Below, piece by piece: positions 1 through 8,098 of a stretch of 32,920 nucleotides of DNA; position 1 is the stretch's first letter, and each line of letters starts with the position of its first letter. The notes beneath the pieces are model-generated. The model did no database searches. It saw only the letters and a program-made list of their open reading frames with translations, and had not been told where the DNA came from. The DNA lies in contig DAIDGV010000008.1 of NCBI GenBank assembly GCA_027452205.1, forward strand, positions 1 through 32,920. The letters are read 5' to 3'. This DNA comes from a candidate division FCPU426 bacterium. Lineage in GTDB: Bacteria; Oederibacteriota; Muellerivitia; Muellerivitales; Muellerivitaceae. The position numbers and the translations under genes are program-made.

Positions 1-25
1 GTTCAAGACCTTCCGGAAAAAGAAG

Positions 26-61
26 GCTTGATCCTTTTCCCGCGTTTTTTCTCCATCAAGC
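26..61 (-). terminator. weak candidate terminator downstream of mgtA
   Basis: Seven-base arms GCTTGAT (26-32) and ATCAAGC (55-61) can pair around a 22-nt loop. Read on the minus strand, the stem is followed by a pyrimidine-rich CTTCTTTTTCC tract just after the mgtA stop. The stem is short and the loop long, so this is only a weak candidate. Confidence 0.25.
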
Positions 62-73
62 GCCGAGTTGGTC

Positions 74-2737
74 CTAAACCATCCCGAATTTGCGGATGAA
101 CCAGGTCTTCACGACCTGCGTCAGCACGCCGTAACTCAAAAGCGTCAGCGCCAAAAAACCAAAATAGGACAAGGGGAGGGGAACGAAACCGATCCGGGCC
201 GCCCAGGGTGAAAAGGGAATGAAGATGCCCAGGGCCATGACGGCCAAGGTGGTCAGGATCAATCCCGGGGCCGCGCGGCTTTGAAGGAAGGGGATTTTCT
301 GGGTGCGGATGACGTGCACGATCAAGGTCTGGGTCAGCAGTCCTTCCACGAACCAACCGGATTGGAACAAGGCTTGTTTGTCCGGGCTGTTGGCCCCGAA
401 GACGAACCACATCAAGGCGAAGGTCGTGTAATCGAAGACCGAACTGATGGGGCCGATGAAGACCATGTAGCGCGCGATCTCCGAGATCTCCCACTTGCGG
501 GGAACCGCCAGGTATTCCGCGTCCACGCGGTCCAGAGGGATGGCGGTCTGGGAAATATCGTAAAGCAGGTTCTGGATCAGGATCTGCACCGGCAGCATGG
601 GCAAGAAGGGCAGTAAGGCGCTGGCGCCCAGCATGGAGAACATATTGCCGAAGTTCGAACTGGCGCCCATCTTGATGTACTTCACGATATTGCCGAAGAC
701 CTTCCGGCCCTCCAAAACCCCGTCGGCCAAGACCAAAAGGCTTTGTTCCAGCAAAATGATGTCGGCGGATTCCTTGGCGATGTCCACCGCGTTGTCCACC
801 GAAATACCCACGTCGCTGGCGCGCAGGGCCGGCGCGTCGTTGATGCCGTCGCCCAAAAAGCCCACTACGTGGTCCTTTTGGTGCAGGGCGCGGACGATGC
901 GTTCTTTCTGGGTAGGGGAAAGTTTGGCGAAGACGAAGCAGCTTTCAGCCCTTTCGGCCAAGTCCCCGTCGCCCAAGGCGTCGATCTCCGGGCCCGTCAG
1001 GATCGTTCCGGCGTCGATGCCTACTTGGTCACAGACCTTGCGGGTGACCGCGGCGTTGTCCCCGGTCAGCACCTTCACGGCCACGCCGTGTTTTTTCAAA
1101 AGCTCAATGGCGGGTTTGGTGGTTTCCTTGGGCGGGTCCAAAAAGGCCAGGTAACCCAATAAGATCAGGTCCTTCTCGTCCTTGGCCGTATAAGCGGGGT
1201 GGTCCGTGGGCATTTCCCGATAGGCCACGGCGATCACCCTTAATCCGTCCTCGTTCAGGTCGTTGGTCACGGCCAAAAGGTCCTGGCGCATTTCCGGGTC
1301 CAATGGCGTCCGGTCACCGTCGATCTCCACCTGGGTGCAGATATTGGATATCTCCTCCAACGCTCCCTTACAGATCAAAAGGTCCCTTTTTCCGTTCTCC
1401 TCCACCACCACCGACATGCGCCGCCGGACAAAATCGAAGGGGATCTCGTCGACCTTTTTGTAGTTGGCCTGGGGTTTGAGCGACCGCTCCAGATCGGTAT
1501 AGGCCAGAACGGCCACGTCCAGCAGGTTCTTCAAACCGGTCTGGTAGAAGCTGTTCAAGTAAGCGTATTCCAGGGTCTTCCGGCATTTGAAACCGTCGGC
1601 GTCCTCATATTTAAGGAGCGCGACCTTGTTCTGGGTCAGGGTGCCGGTTTTGTCGGTGCAAAGCACGTCCATGGCGCCGAAATTCTGGATGGAGTTGAGC
1701 CGTTTGACGATCACCTTCTTGCGGGACATCAGCAGGGCGCCTTTGGCCAGGTTGACCGTCACGATCATGGGGAGCATCTCAGGCGTCAGGCCCACCGCGA
1801 CGGCCACCGCGAACATGAAAGACTCGAACCAGTTATGTTTCAGGAACCCATTGATCAGAAAGACCAGCGGCACCATGACCAGCAGGAAACGCAGCATCAA
1901 AAGAGTGAAGCGATTGACCCCGGTTTCGAAACTGGTCAGGGCCCTGCGGCCCACCACGGTCTTTGCCAGCGCGCCTAGGTAGGTTTGGACCCCGGTGCGG
2001 ATGACTATCGCGGTCGCGGACCCGCTCAGGATGTTGCTTCCCATGAAGCAAAGGGTGGGCGTTTCCAGCGGGTTGGGGAAGGCGGCCCCGCCCGGGTCCT
2101 GGGACTTTTCCACGGGCATGGATTCGCCGGTGAGGACGGACTGGCTCACGAAAAGGTCCTTGCAGGCGATCAAGCGTAGGTCCGCGGGCACCATGTCGCC
2201 CGCGGAAAGGTAAAGGATGTCGCCGGGTACCAGGTTTTGGATGGGTTCTTCCACTTTTCGCGGGGCCATTTCGTTGGACCGGCGCAGGACGGTAGCGTTG
2301 TTCGTCACCATGGCCTTTAGCTTTTCGGCGGCCTGGTTGGACCGGTATTCCTGGAAGAATCCGAGGGTCACGCTGATGAACGCCATCGCCGTGATCACCA
2401 TCCCTCCGGCGGGATCCCCGGTGAGGAAAGAAATGACGGCCAGGACGCTTAAAAGCATGGTGAAGGGCGTGCGAAAGTTACGGAACAACTGCGCGTACCA
2501 GGGGTCGGGTTTCTCGTGGGCCACCAGGTTGGGTCCGTGAAGCTCCCGGCGCCGGTCCACCTGGCCTTGGGTCAGGCCATCCAGGGAACTGTGCATTTCC
2601 TTGAGCACGACTTGGATGTCGGACCGGCCCATTTCGGACAGGTGGGCAAGGGCCAAAGCTGCCTGGGCTTTGGCCGCTTCGCCTTGAAGTTTCTCGGGCT
2701 GGAGGGAACGGTAAAAGTGATTCTTGAGCAAGGGCAT
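74..2737 (-). CDS. mgtA: magnesium-translocating P-type ATPase (MgtA/MgtB type)
   Basis: 887-residue inner-membrane P-type ATPase, predicted to import Mg2+ at the cost of ATP. In order there are an N-terminal cation-ATPase domain, two early membrane helices (about 93-130), the actuator loop with LTGES near 202-206, GLTPEMLP near 316-323 in the transport helix, the phosphorylation motif DKTGTLT with D362 as the acceptor, LTGDN near 557-561, and the hinge GDGINDAP near 629-636. Helices at the C-terminus complete the usual ten-helix plan. Length and motifs fit the type IIIB (Mg2+) group rather than Ca2+ or K+ pumps. It is transcribed alone and diverges from the 2863 gene. The shared 125-bp spacer holds a perfect palindrome at 2798-2819. 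I saw no Mg2+ riboswitch-like leader in that short spacer. Confidence 0.93.
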   Translation of the reverse strand: MPLLKNHFYRSLQPEKLQGEAAKAQAALALAHLSEMGRSDIQVVLKEMHSSLDGLTQGQVDRRRELHGPNLVAHEKPDPWYAQLFRNFRTPFTMLLSVLAVISFLTGDPAGGMVITAMAFISVTLGFFQEYRSNQAAEKLKAMVTNNATVLRRSNEMAPRKVEEPIQNLVPGDILYLSAGDMVPADLRLIACKDLFVSQSVLTGESMPVEKSQDPGGAAFPNPLETPTLCFMGSNILSGSATAIVIRTGVQTYLGALAKTVVGRRALTSFETGVNRFTLLMLRFLLVMVPLVFLINGFLKHNWFESFMFAVAVAVGLTPEMLPMIVTVNLAKGALLMSRKKVIVKRLNSIQNFGAMDVLCTDKTGTLTQNKVALLKYEDADGFKCRKTLEYAYLNSFYQTGLKNLLDVAVLAYTDLERSLKPQANYKKVDEIPFDFVRRRMSVVVEENGKRDLLICKGALEEISNICTQVEIDGDRTPLDPEMRQDLLAVTNDLNEDGLRVIAVAYREMPTDHPAYTAKDEKDLILLGYLAFLDPPKETTKPAIELLKKHGVAVKVLTGDNAAVTRKVCDQVGIDAGTILTGPEIDALGDGDLAERAESCFVFAKLSPTQKERIVRALHQKDHVVGFLGDGINDAPALRASDVGISVDNAVDIAKESADIILLEQSLLVLADGVLEGRKVFGNIVKYIKMGASSNFGNMFSMLGASALLPFLPMLPVQILIQNLLYDISQTAIPLDRVDAEYLAVPRKWEISEIARYMVFIGPISSVFDYTTFALMWFVFGANSPDKQALFQSGWFVEGLLTQTLIVHVIRTQKIPFLQSRAAPGLILTTLAVMALGIFIPFSPWAARIGFVPLPLSYFGFLALTLLSYGVLTQVVKTWFIRKFGMV

Positions 2738-2797
2738 GGAGATCCACTCTCAAAAAAATTATTCCTCAGAATGACCCTAAGACCGCTTCGTTCTAAA

Positions 2798-2843
2798 ACC
2801 TATGACCCTGGTCATAGGTCAGGCCGGGTAACAGGAATAGATT
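2798..2843 (+). promoter_or_regulatory. TGAC-N4-GTCA operator with -10 element between mgtA and 2863
   Basis: A perfect inverted repeat with 9-bp arms and a 4-bp centre (ACCTATGAC-CCTG-GTCATAGGT) spans 2798-2819. Its core TGAC-N4-GTCA matches the core of the sites at 20047, 23265 and 24875. The hexamer TAGATT (2838-2843) starts 29.5 bp from the palindrome centre, exactly as at those three promoters. This fits a Crp/Fnr-family activator bound near -41.5. The start of transcription would fall near 2850, leaving a very short leader that still contains the GGGAGGA ribosome binding site. The site could also act on mgtA, where a TAGGGT lies at the mirror position. Confidence 0.6.
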
Positions 2844-2862
2844 AGACTTTGGGAGGAAGATA

Positions 2863-3216
2863 ATGGTAGACGACAAAAAAAACCAGGAAAACGATCATTT
2901 GGGCCTATGGGGATCGTTCTTTAAATTTTTCGACCGGGTCGCGGCGATCCGTTCTTTTTTTGAGAAGACGGCTGAGAAACTTTGGGATCGGATTGAGGCC
3001 ATGATCCGGCAGACCGAATATCTTTTTGTTGTCTATCTGTGGATCTCCGTCGGGGTAGTTCTTTCGGTCATCGGCCTTTTTGACCTTCTGGAGGAATGGC
3101 TGAAAGTCCCCCGGGGGGTTGTCTATTTGATGGGCGGCCTGGGCATATCCTTGGTTTCGATGATCTTGTTGCAAACGGCGAAAATTAAAAAAATGAAACG
3201 GAGGAAGGGACTATGA
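2863..3216 (+). CDS. small two-helix membrane protein, function unknown
   Basis: 117 residues. A charged N-terminal half with amphipathic, Phe-rich helices (about 15-45) is followed by two hydrophobic segments, about 47-71 (starting YLFVVYLW) and about 84-106, and a basic Lys/Arg-rich tail (KIKKMKRRK). The start is set by GGGAGGA five bases before the ATG. The stop overlaps the next start by ATGA, so translation is probably coupled to the DUF883-like gene. I do not recognise the family. It resembles small inner-membrane stress proteins in layout only. An upstream Crp/Fnr-type site suggests induction by the same signal as the NO genes. Confidence 0.75.
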   Translation: MVDDKKNQENDHLGLWGSFFKFFDRVAAIRSFFEKTAEKLWDRIEAMIRQTEYLFVVYLWISVGVVLSVIGLFDLLEEWLKVPRGVVYLMGGLGISLVSMILLQTAKIKKMKRRKGL

Positions 3217-3563
3217 CATTCGGTAAAAAAGTTTCTGAAAAATGGAGCGAGCTGAAGCAAAAATTGCAGGACAAGGAGAATCGCAAGAGAGTCGAGGAAG
3301 AAATCGAAAGACGGTTCAAACAGGCCCAAGAAGCTTTCGACCGTATCGAAAAGGACCTGAAAGACCCCGAGACCCAGGCGCGGTTCGAGAATAAGTTGCG
3401 GGACGCCCGGGAAAAATTGAAAAAGGCCAAAACGGAGTTCAGCAAGAAAAAGGCCGAGGTGATCGCCTACGCCAAAGAGCATCCTGAAAAAGCGCTGGTC
3501 GCCGCGGCGGCCACGGGCGCCGTGGCCGGCGCTCTTTGGGTGACGCTCCGAAGGAAAAAATAA
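3213..3563 (+). CDS. DUF883/YqjD-like coiled-coil protein with C-terminal membrane anchor
   Basis: 116 residues. A long, highly charged helix (about 5-95, rich in Lys, Glu, Arg and Gln with heptad character) leads into an AKEHPEKAL turn, a glycine/alanine-rich hydrophobic segment (about 96-111) and a terminal RRKK. This is the plan of ElaB/YqjD/DUF883 proteins, which anchor in the inner membrane by the C-terminus and in E. coli are stationary-phase, ribosome-associated proteins. The start overlaps the stop of the preceding gene by four bases, so the two form one operon. The family assignment rests on layout and the terminal segment, so it is likely but not certain. Confidence 0.75.
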   Translation: MTFGKKVSEKWSELKQKLQDKENRKRVEEEIERRFKQAQEAFDRIEKDLKDPETQARFENKLRDAREKLKKAKTEFSKKKAEVIAYAKEHPEKALVAAAATGAVAGALWVTLRRKK

Positions 3564-3638
3564 AAAATCCTAAAAGGTGAAAAGGGTGGAGTTAAACCAT
3601 TGACCGGAAATCGATCTTCATGATCTGTGACATATCTT

Positions 3639-3654
3639 TGGCATGTTGCCCGCC
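3639..3654 (+). promoter_or_regulatory. possible sigma-54 type promoter upstream of the 3691 small ORF
   Basis: TGGCATG-TTGC-CCGCC has a full -24 match and the GG-N10-GC spacing, but the -12 element is only CCGCC instead of TTGCW. Transcription would start near 3665, about 26 bases before the ATG of the small ORF. The weak -12 element makes this tentative. Confidence 0.3.
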
Positions 3655-3690
3655 TTAGTTTTAAGGTAAGAAGGGTGGAGGAGGGCATTC

Positions 3691-3849
3691 ATGAAGATCG
3701 TCCCGCGCAAACCACTAAGGGTTCCCGGTAAAGGACCCTCGGTCATTCCCAAAAAAGAAAAATTCTTTCGCGCGTCCATAGATAAGAACGCTAACCCGCT
3801 TTTTTGGTTGGCTTATTCCAGTGTCCTAAAAACGCATAGGTCCTTCTGA
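3691..3849 (+). CDS. 52-residue basic small ORF, function unknown
   Basis: ATG at 3691 is preceded by GGAGGAGGG with a six-base gap, one of the best ribosome binding sites in the window. The reading frame runs 52 codons to TGA at 3847. The product begins MKIVPRKPLR, has a second basic patch (KKEKFF) and ends in a short hydrophobic/aromatic stretch (PLFWLAYSSV) and KTHRSF. I recognise no family. The ribosome binding site and the position in an otherwise empty 370-bp gap argue for a real gene. The shortness and lack of a motif argue for caution. Confidence 0.45.
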   Translation: MKIVPRKPLRVPGKGPSVIPKKEKFFRASIDKNANPLFWLAYSSVLKTHRSF

Positions 3850-3936
3850 ATCGATGAAGGTCCTTTGGTTGCCGCTTTTGATTCAAATGACGGCCGATCC
3901 GAGTTGGTTATAACCGAACGGGCCGGGGAGGTGGTC

Positions 3937-4158
3937 ATGGCAATGAGATTCTCGAAGAGTTCGAACAAGGATCGGGGGTCATCCCGAAAACGACATGAGT
4001 TGGCGGCTTATTATCATTGGCAAAAAAGAGGCTGCCCTTTGAACGATCCCTTGACCGATTGGTTGTCGGTGGAAAGAAAGAGGACGTCCGCTGTAAAAAA
4101 GAAATGGTGGTTTTTCAATATCGATGCGGAGCGGTTGTTGATCCGAATATTCGAGTGA
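3937..4158 (+). CDS. DUF2934-like small protein
   Basis: 73 residues from ATG 3937, chosen over an upstream TTG in frame because GGGGAGG lies just before it. The core (residues about 18-45: RKRHELAAYYHWQKRGCP, then DW and ER) follows the DUF2934 pattern: A-x-x-W-x-x-RG-x-P, then DPLxDWLxxE. A basic segment and aromatic KKKWWFF follow. The family has no settled function and is often found near stress genes. A paralogue sits at 7318. It lies 48 bp before the Crp/Fnr regulator on the same strand and may be co-transcribed with it. Confidence 0.7.
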   Translation: MAMRFSKSSNKDRGSSRKRHELAAYYHWQKRGCPLNDPLTDWLSVERKRTSAVKKKWWFFNIDAERLLIRIFE

Positions 4159-4206
4159 GCCGGTCCGATAAGCCGGTCGCGGGAAGTTTTATATAAAGGG
4201 GATATT

Positions 4207-4911
4207 ATGTTGACTACCATTAAAGAAAAATTGGACGACCTTCATAAGCGCCGGCAGAACACCATCTATCGGATCGAAATGTTCAAGCGCATCCCGCCGG
4301 AAAAACTGATGGAGATCGAAAAATACATGGTCGAACGCACTTATATGAAGAAGCAGTCCCTTTTCCGGCAGGATGACCGGGCGGAATATGTCTGGTTGGT
4401 CAAGGAAGGCTTCATTAAAGAGGTCCATCATTCATCCACGGGCCGGGATAGCATCCTGTCTGTGACAGGTCCGGGCGGGTTATTCGGGGTTTCAGCTTTT
4501 TCCGCGGAACGATATGATTCACAGGGTCAAACGGGCAACCAACAGGCGACGGTCTTTTCTTTCCCGGTCGATCTTTTTCGTAAGATCATGGGGGGGAGCC
4601 CAGATGTCACTTCGGCGGTCATTAACCAGATGTCCAAATTCCTTCGCTTTTCCAAAATGACCCAAACCTATTCCCAGGAAAGGGTCGAATTCCGCGTTGT
4701 CTATTCCTTGCTGGAACTAGCGGGTGAGTTAGGGAAGATCATTTCGATGACCCGCCGGGAAATATCAGAGGTGGCGGGTGTTTCCCCGGAAACCTGTATC
4801 CGGGTGATCGGCCGATTGGAAAAGAGCGGATTGGTCACCACGGCGCCCGGCAGGATCGTGATGATGAATATGGAGGGTCTGAGGGCGCGGTTGGCGGATC
4901 CGCAGGAGTGA
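4207..4911 (+). CDS. Crp/Fnr-family transcriptional regulator
   Basis: 234 residues. An N-terminal cyclic-nucleotide-binding-type beta-roll (about 20-140, with the PEKLMEIEKYM entry and a PGGLFGVSAF phosphate-cassette-like turn) is followed by a long dimerisation helix (about 140-170) and a winged helix (about 180-225) with TRREISEVAGVSPETCIRV as the helix-turn-helix. The recognition helix keeps the FNR-type Glu and Arg (ETCIR) but has Ile where FNR has Ser. There is no N-terminal Cys cluster, so no FNR-type 4Fe-4S sensor is visible. The ligand is unknown. A good TATATAA lies just upstream. It is the second Crp/Fnr protein in the window and is clearly different from the one at 22549. Confidence 0.88.
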   Translation: MLTTIKEKLDDLHKRRQNTIYRIEMFKRIPPEKLMEIEKYMVERTYMKKQSLFRQDDRAEYVWLVKEGFIKEVHHSSTGRDSILSVTGPGGLFGVSAFSAERYDSQGQTGNQQATVFSFPVDLFRKIMGGSPDVTSAVINQMSKFLRFSKMTQTYSQERVEFRVVYSLLELAGELGKIISMTRREISEVAGVSPETCIRVIGRLEKSGLVTTAPGRIVMMNMEGLRARLADPQE

Positions 4912-5257
4912 GTTCTTCTCACGTCCTTCGTGCTTGATCTTTTGATCTAAGGGTCGAAATTTCGATAAACCTGGATAGCATTTGTGTCGTGATCAAGGCT
5001 TCCTGTTCACGTCGTGGAGATGATCGTACAACTGGTGATAAGATTTTTATTCCTTTCGTTAGGCACGTTTAACCTTTCTCATTTCAACGATCCCCAAAAA
5101 GTTATGGACCGGACCATGATGCCGGTCATCGCCGCTAAGCGGGATGTTCTTAATGTGGTGATGGATCCGTCTTCGGGCGAAATCCCGATTCCATCGATGC
5201 GTGAATGTTCGGGAACCTTTTCGCCGAAGGCGGGTTACACTGAGCTGGAGGTTCGTG
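4912..5257 (+). other. 346-bp intergenic region
   Basis: No convincing gene was found. A perfect 12-bp palindrome TCGAAATTTCGA lies at 4954-4965 and could be an operator or chance. An open frame starting at 5014 continues out of frame through the outer-membrane gene and looks like its shadow. Confidence 0.4.
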
Positions 5258-5878
5258 ATGAGGAAAATTCTAGGTTGGGCATTGGGTTTAGTGATCGTCG
5301 TTTTGGCGGTGACGGTCCATGCCGCGTCCGCGGCAAAGTCGGAAGATCCGGGTCAATGGCTGGTCCAGGTCGAGGGTGGGGCCAACATCCCCATCAGCAG
5401 TCAGGCGGCGAGCCAGTTGTGCGTGGGTTGGGGCGCGGAAGGGCAAGTGGGGTACGCTTTCTCCCGGGCCTTCTTCTTGAGCGTGGAAAGCGGGTTCAAC
5501 AACCTGCCGGTCCAAAGCGCCCGACTGTCCTCGGGCGTTTCCGAAAGCGTCAATCACGTTCCTTTGGAGGCCGTCGGTCAGTTCAACCTGGATACGGGTT
5601 CGGGCGTTTGGCCCTATATCCTCGTAGGGGTAGGTGTGGCTTTCGACTCCACGAACTTTACCGGGTACGCGCCACCTTCGGGCACGACCACCAGTTGGAC
5701 CAATTTCGAACTGGATCCGGGGTTGGGGGTGGCTTTCGATCTTTCGAAGAACATCAATGTGTTCGTCCAAGGCAAGTTGGCGATGGATTTCGAAACGACC
5801 ACTGGTTCGAGCCAGGAATTTTCGGACAGTCCGCTCATCCTCATTCCCGTACAAGCGGGCGTGAATTTCCTGTTCTAG
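5258..5878 (+). CDS. outer-membrane beta-barrel protein (OmpW/OmpA-barrel-like)
   Basis: 206 residues from ATG 5258, which has GGAGG seven bases upstream; longer in-frame starts lack this. The protein begins with a clear signal peptide (MRKILGW, then a hydrophobic stretch, cleavage near AASA-A). The mature part alternates polar and hydrophobic residues in short strands: WLVQVEGGANIPI, GQVGYAFSRAFFLSVESGF, WPYILVGVGVAF, and a C-terminal segment PVQAGVNFLF ending in Phe as barrel proteins do. This is the small eight-strand barrel plan. Substrate and function are unknown. It stands alone. Confidence 0.75.
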   Translation: MRKILGWALGLVIVVLAVTVHAASAAKSEDPGQWLVQVEGGANIPISSQAASQLCVGWGAEGQVGYAFSRAFFLSVESGFNNLPVQSARLSSGVSESVNHVPLEAVGQFNLDTGSGVWPYILVGVGVAFDSTNFTGYAPPSGTTTSWTNFELDPGLGVAFDLSKNINVFVQGKLAMDFETTTGSSQEFSDSPLILIPVQAGVNFLF

Positions 5879-6171
5879 TGTTTCTATCGCGATCTGTTTC
5901 ATCCAAGGAAGGCCAAGTTGACCTCCCGACCCACTGGTCCGGAGGTCTCTTTCGGCCGTGAAAGCGAAGTGGTTTTATGGCGCCGGGAATGGAATTCATG
6001 ACATTCATGTTCGGGTTGATATGGGTCCTTGTTTTTTGCTGTCAGGGTTTTAGCTTTTGATATTTCGCTGAACGATGTCGGGAGTCATATCGTTCCCCGG
6101 GGGATGTGAGTAATTTAATAGTAGATTGGTGTGGATCTGAAATTCGCGATCAGATGATAGGGGAGGGTCCA

Positions 6172-7158
6172 ATGCGCGCCATGTTATTGGAAAACATCAA
6201 GACCCCTTTAAAGTTAACGAATATCGCCAAGCCGCAATTGGAGAAGGGACAGGTCCTGATCCGGGTCGAAGCCTGCGGCCTGTGTCGAACGGACCTGCAT
6301 GTCATGGATGGGGAACTGCGGGATCCTAAACTTCCCCTCGTCCTTGGGCATCAGATCGTGGGAAAGGTGGAGTGTTCCAGCTCTTCGGCCTTGCGGTTCA
6401 AAGTGGGCGACCGGGTAGGGGTGCCCTGGCTAGCCTGGGCTTGCGGTGATTGTTTTTATTGCCAGACGGGACGGGAAAACCTCTGTGACAAGGCGCGCTA
6501 TACCGGTTACCAAGTCGATGGGGGTATGGCGGACTATTGCCTGGCCGATGAGCGTTTTTGCGTTGATATCCCCGGGGAGATGGACTCGCTGCACGCGGCC
6601 CCTTTACTTTGCGCCGGTTTGATCGGGTTTCGCGCCCTGAAGATGGCCGGTGATTTTCATGATCTGGGGTTCTACGGTTTTGGTTCGGCGGCCCATCTTT
6701 TGACCCAATGGGTCCGGCATCGGGGCGATAGGGTCTTCGCTTTCACCAGGCCCGGGGACAAGAAGACACAGGCCTTTGCCTTGAAACTCGGGGCCTTCTG
6801 GGCGGGTGGTTCGGACGAAAAACCGCCGGTCGAGCTGGACGCGGCCCTGATCTTCGCTCCCGCGGGTGAATTGGTGCCGCAAGCGCTCAAAGCAGTCAAA
6901 CGCGGCGGTTGCGTGGTCTGCGCGGGCATCCACATGTCTCCCATTCCTTCTTTTTCCTATGACCTGCTTTGGGGTGAAAGATCCCTGCGATCCGTGGCCA
7001 ATTTGACCCGGGAGGATGCCTTGGAGTTCTTCGGGCTTCTCAAGCAGATCCCGATCCGCCCCGAGATCAAAGCTTATTCATTAGAAGAGGCGAACCAGGC
7101 CCTGGATGACCTGCGTCATGGAAGGCTTCAAGGCTCGGCGGTCCTACGGATCAGCTGA
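6172..7158 (+). CDS. zinc-dependent alcohol dehydrogenase family protein (TIGR02822-like)
   Basis: 328 residues from ATG 6172, which is preceded by GGGGAGGG at good spacing. It is an MDR-superfamily NAD(P)-dependent oxidoreductase. The catalytic-zinc region has GLCRTDLH (C38) and LGHQIVG. The structural zinc lobe has four cysteines, C91, C94, C97 and C105 (CGDCFYCQTGRENLC). The Rossmann fold carries a GFGSAA nucleotide loop followed by a TR basic pair in the next strand, which would favour NADP(H). The WLAWACGDC run and the overall length match the group described as zinc-binding alcohol dehydrogenase family proteins. It stands alone, and the physiological substrate cannot be read from context. 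Confidence 0.88.
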   Translation: MRAMLLENIKTPLKLTNIAKPQLEKGQVLIRVEACGLCRTDLHVMDGELRDPKLPLVLGHQIVGKVECSSSSALRFKVGDRVGVPWLAWACGDCFYCQTGRENLCDKARYTGYQVDGGMADYCLADERFCVDIPGEMDSLHAAPLLCAGLIGFRALKMAGDFHDLGFYGFGSAAHLLTQWVRHRGDRVFAFTRPGDKKTQAFALKLGAFWAGGSDEKPPVELDAALIFAPAGELVPQALKAVKRGGCVVCAGIHMSPIPSFSYDLLWGERSLRSVANLTREDALEFFGLLKQIPIRPEIKAYSLEEANQALDDLRHGRLQGSAVLRIS

Positions 7159-7317
7159 ATTCGAGCCTATAACGGATCTTCAAAGTTTTCCCCTCGTTAC
7201 GCTTGTTTCCTAAGAAACCGTTTTCCTAGTTCTGTCCGGAGAGTGTCCCAGCGCATAGAGACGTTCCGCGCGAAAGGATAAATTGTGTCTAGAAGCACCC
7301 TCATCAAGGAGAGATTT

Positions 7318-7539
7318 ATGAAAAAGACGATCGAGAAAAAGAAGGTCCATTCCCACGCCCATGCCCATCCGCGCAAAAAACACCGCAAGCCCGAGGATAC
7401 CCAAGTGGCCGCTTATTTCTTTTGGAAAGAAAGAGGCGAACCCGTCGGTGATGACCTCGATGATTGGGTCCGGGCTGAACGGCTTTGGGAGAACGAACTG
7501 GATGTGGACGACGAGGATCTGGACGTTGAATTCGACTGA
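7318..7539 (+). CDS. DUF2934-like small protein with His-rich N-terminus
   Basis: 73 residues from ATG 7318, with AAGGAGAG upstream. A Lys-rich head is followed by alternating histidines (HSHAHAHPRKKHRK), then the DUF2934-like core (PEDTQVAAYFFWKERGEP, DDLDDWVRAERLW) and a very acidic tail (DVDDEDLDVEF). The core is clearly related to the 3937 gene, but head and tail differ. The histidines could bind metal, which is inference only. It opens a tight run of four same-strand genes ending at 9769. Confidence 0.72.
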   Translation: MKKTIEKKKVHSHAHAHPRKKHRKPEDTQVAAYFFWKERGEPVGDDLDDWVRAERLWENELDVDDEDLDVEFD

Positions 7540-7575
7540 GACGGGAAATGGATGGAAATCCATCGGGAGGGTGTC

Positions 7576-8076
7576 ATGAAAAATATGTTGTGGGTCCTAT
7601 TCTTATGGATGTTGATCGTTCTGGGTTCGGCAACGGTCTGTTTCTTGACGACGGCCCGGGCTCATTCGGATACGGATGCCTTGAACTCGCGCATGGAATC
7701 GGGTTGGTCGCCCTGTATCGATGATCTTTATAAAGGGGTGGATTCCCGGGGTTGGGAGATCTACCGGGGCCGGGTGGGCCGGGTCGAGCGCCATGACCGG
7801 TCGGTCGGTAACACCGAAACGATGGTTCATTTTCTTCTCAAGACCGATAAACGGCCCATTTGGGTGGAGTTGGGGCCCGATTGGTTCTGGCAGCATCAGG
7901 CGGATTCGTTGAAGGTGAACGATAGCGTCACCGTCCATGGTTACTATTCCAAGTGGGACAACCAGGAAGAGATAGTGGCCGCGGAAGTGGAACGGAGTGA
8001 TGCGGTGGTTCTTTTGCTCCAGCAAGATGGAACGCCGGTTTGGTGCGCTTGGCATTATCGGTCCGTCAAAAAATGA
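7576..8076 (+). CDS. secreted or membrane-anchored OB-like protein, function unknown
   Basis: 166 residues from ATG 7576 (GGAGGG upstream). The first 30 residues form a signal peptide or anchor (MKNMLWVLFLWMLIVL then TTARAHS). The remainder has a beta-rich stretch, RGRVGRVERHD, MVHFLLKTDKRPIWVELGP, VNDSVTVHGYYSKW, EEIVAAEVERSD, which looks like an OB-type five-strand barrel (about 65-150). I recognise no catalytic motif. It starts 36 bp after the DUF2934-like gene and ends 22 bp before the polymerase gene, so it is probably in one operon with both. Confidence 0.65.
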   Translation: MKNMLWVLFLWMLIVLGSATVCFLTTARAHSDTDALNSRMESGWSPCIDDLYKGVDSRGWEIYRGRVGRVERHDRSVGNTETMVHFLLKTDKRPIWVELGPDWFWQHQADSLKVNDSVTVHGYYSKWDNQEEIVAAEVERSDAVVLLLQQDGTPVWCAWHYRSVKK

Positions 8077-8098
8077 TGCCGCGATAGGGTAGGTACGG

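Noticed and set aside
5014-5961. 315-codon open frame over the outer-membrane gene
   Set aside because: It overlaps the 5258 gene in another frame, is Arg/Gly-rich and lacks a family signal. The 5258 frame has a signal peptide and ribosome binding site.
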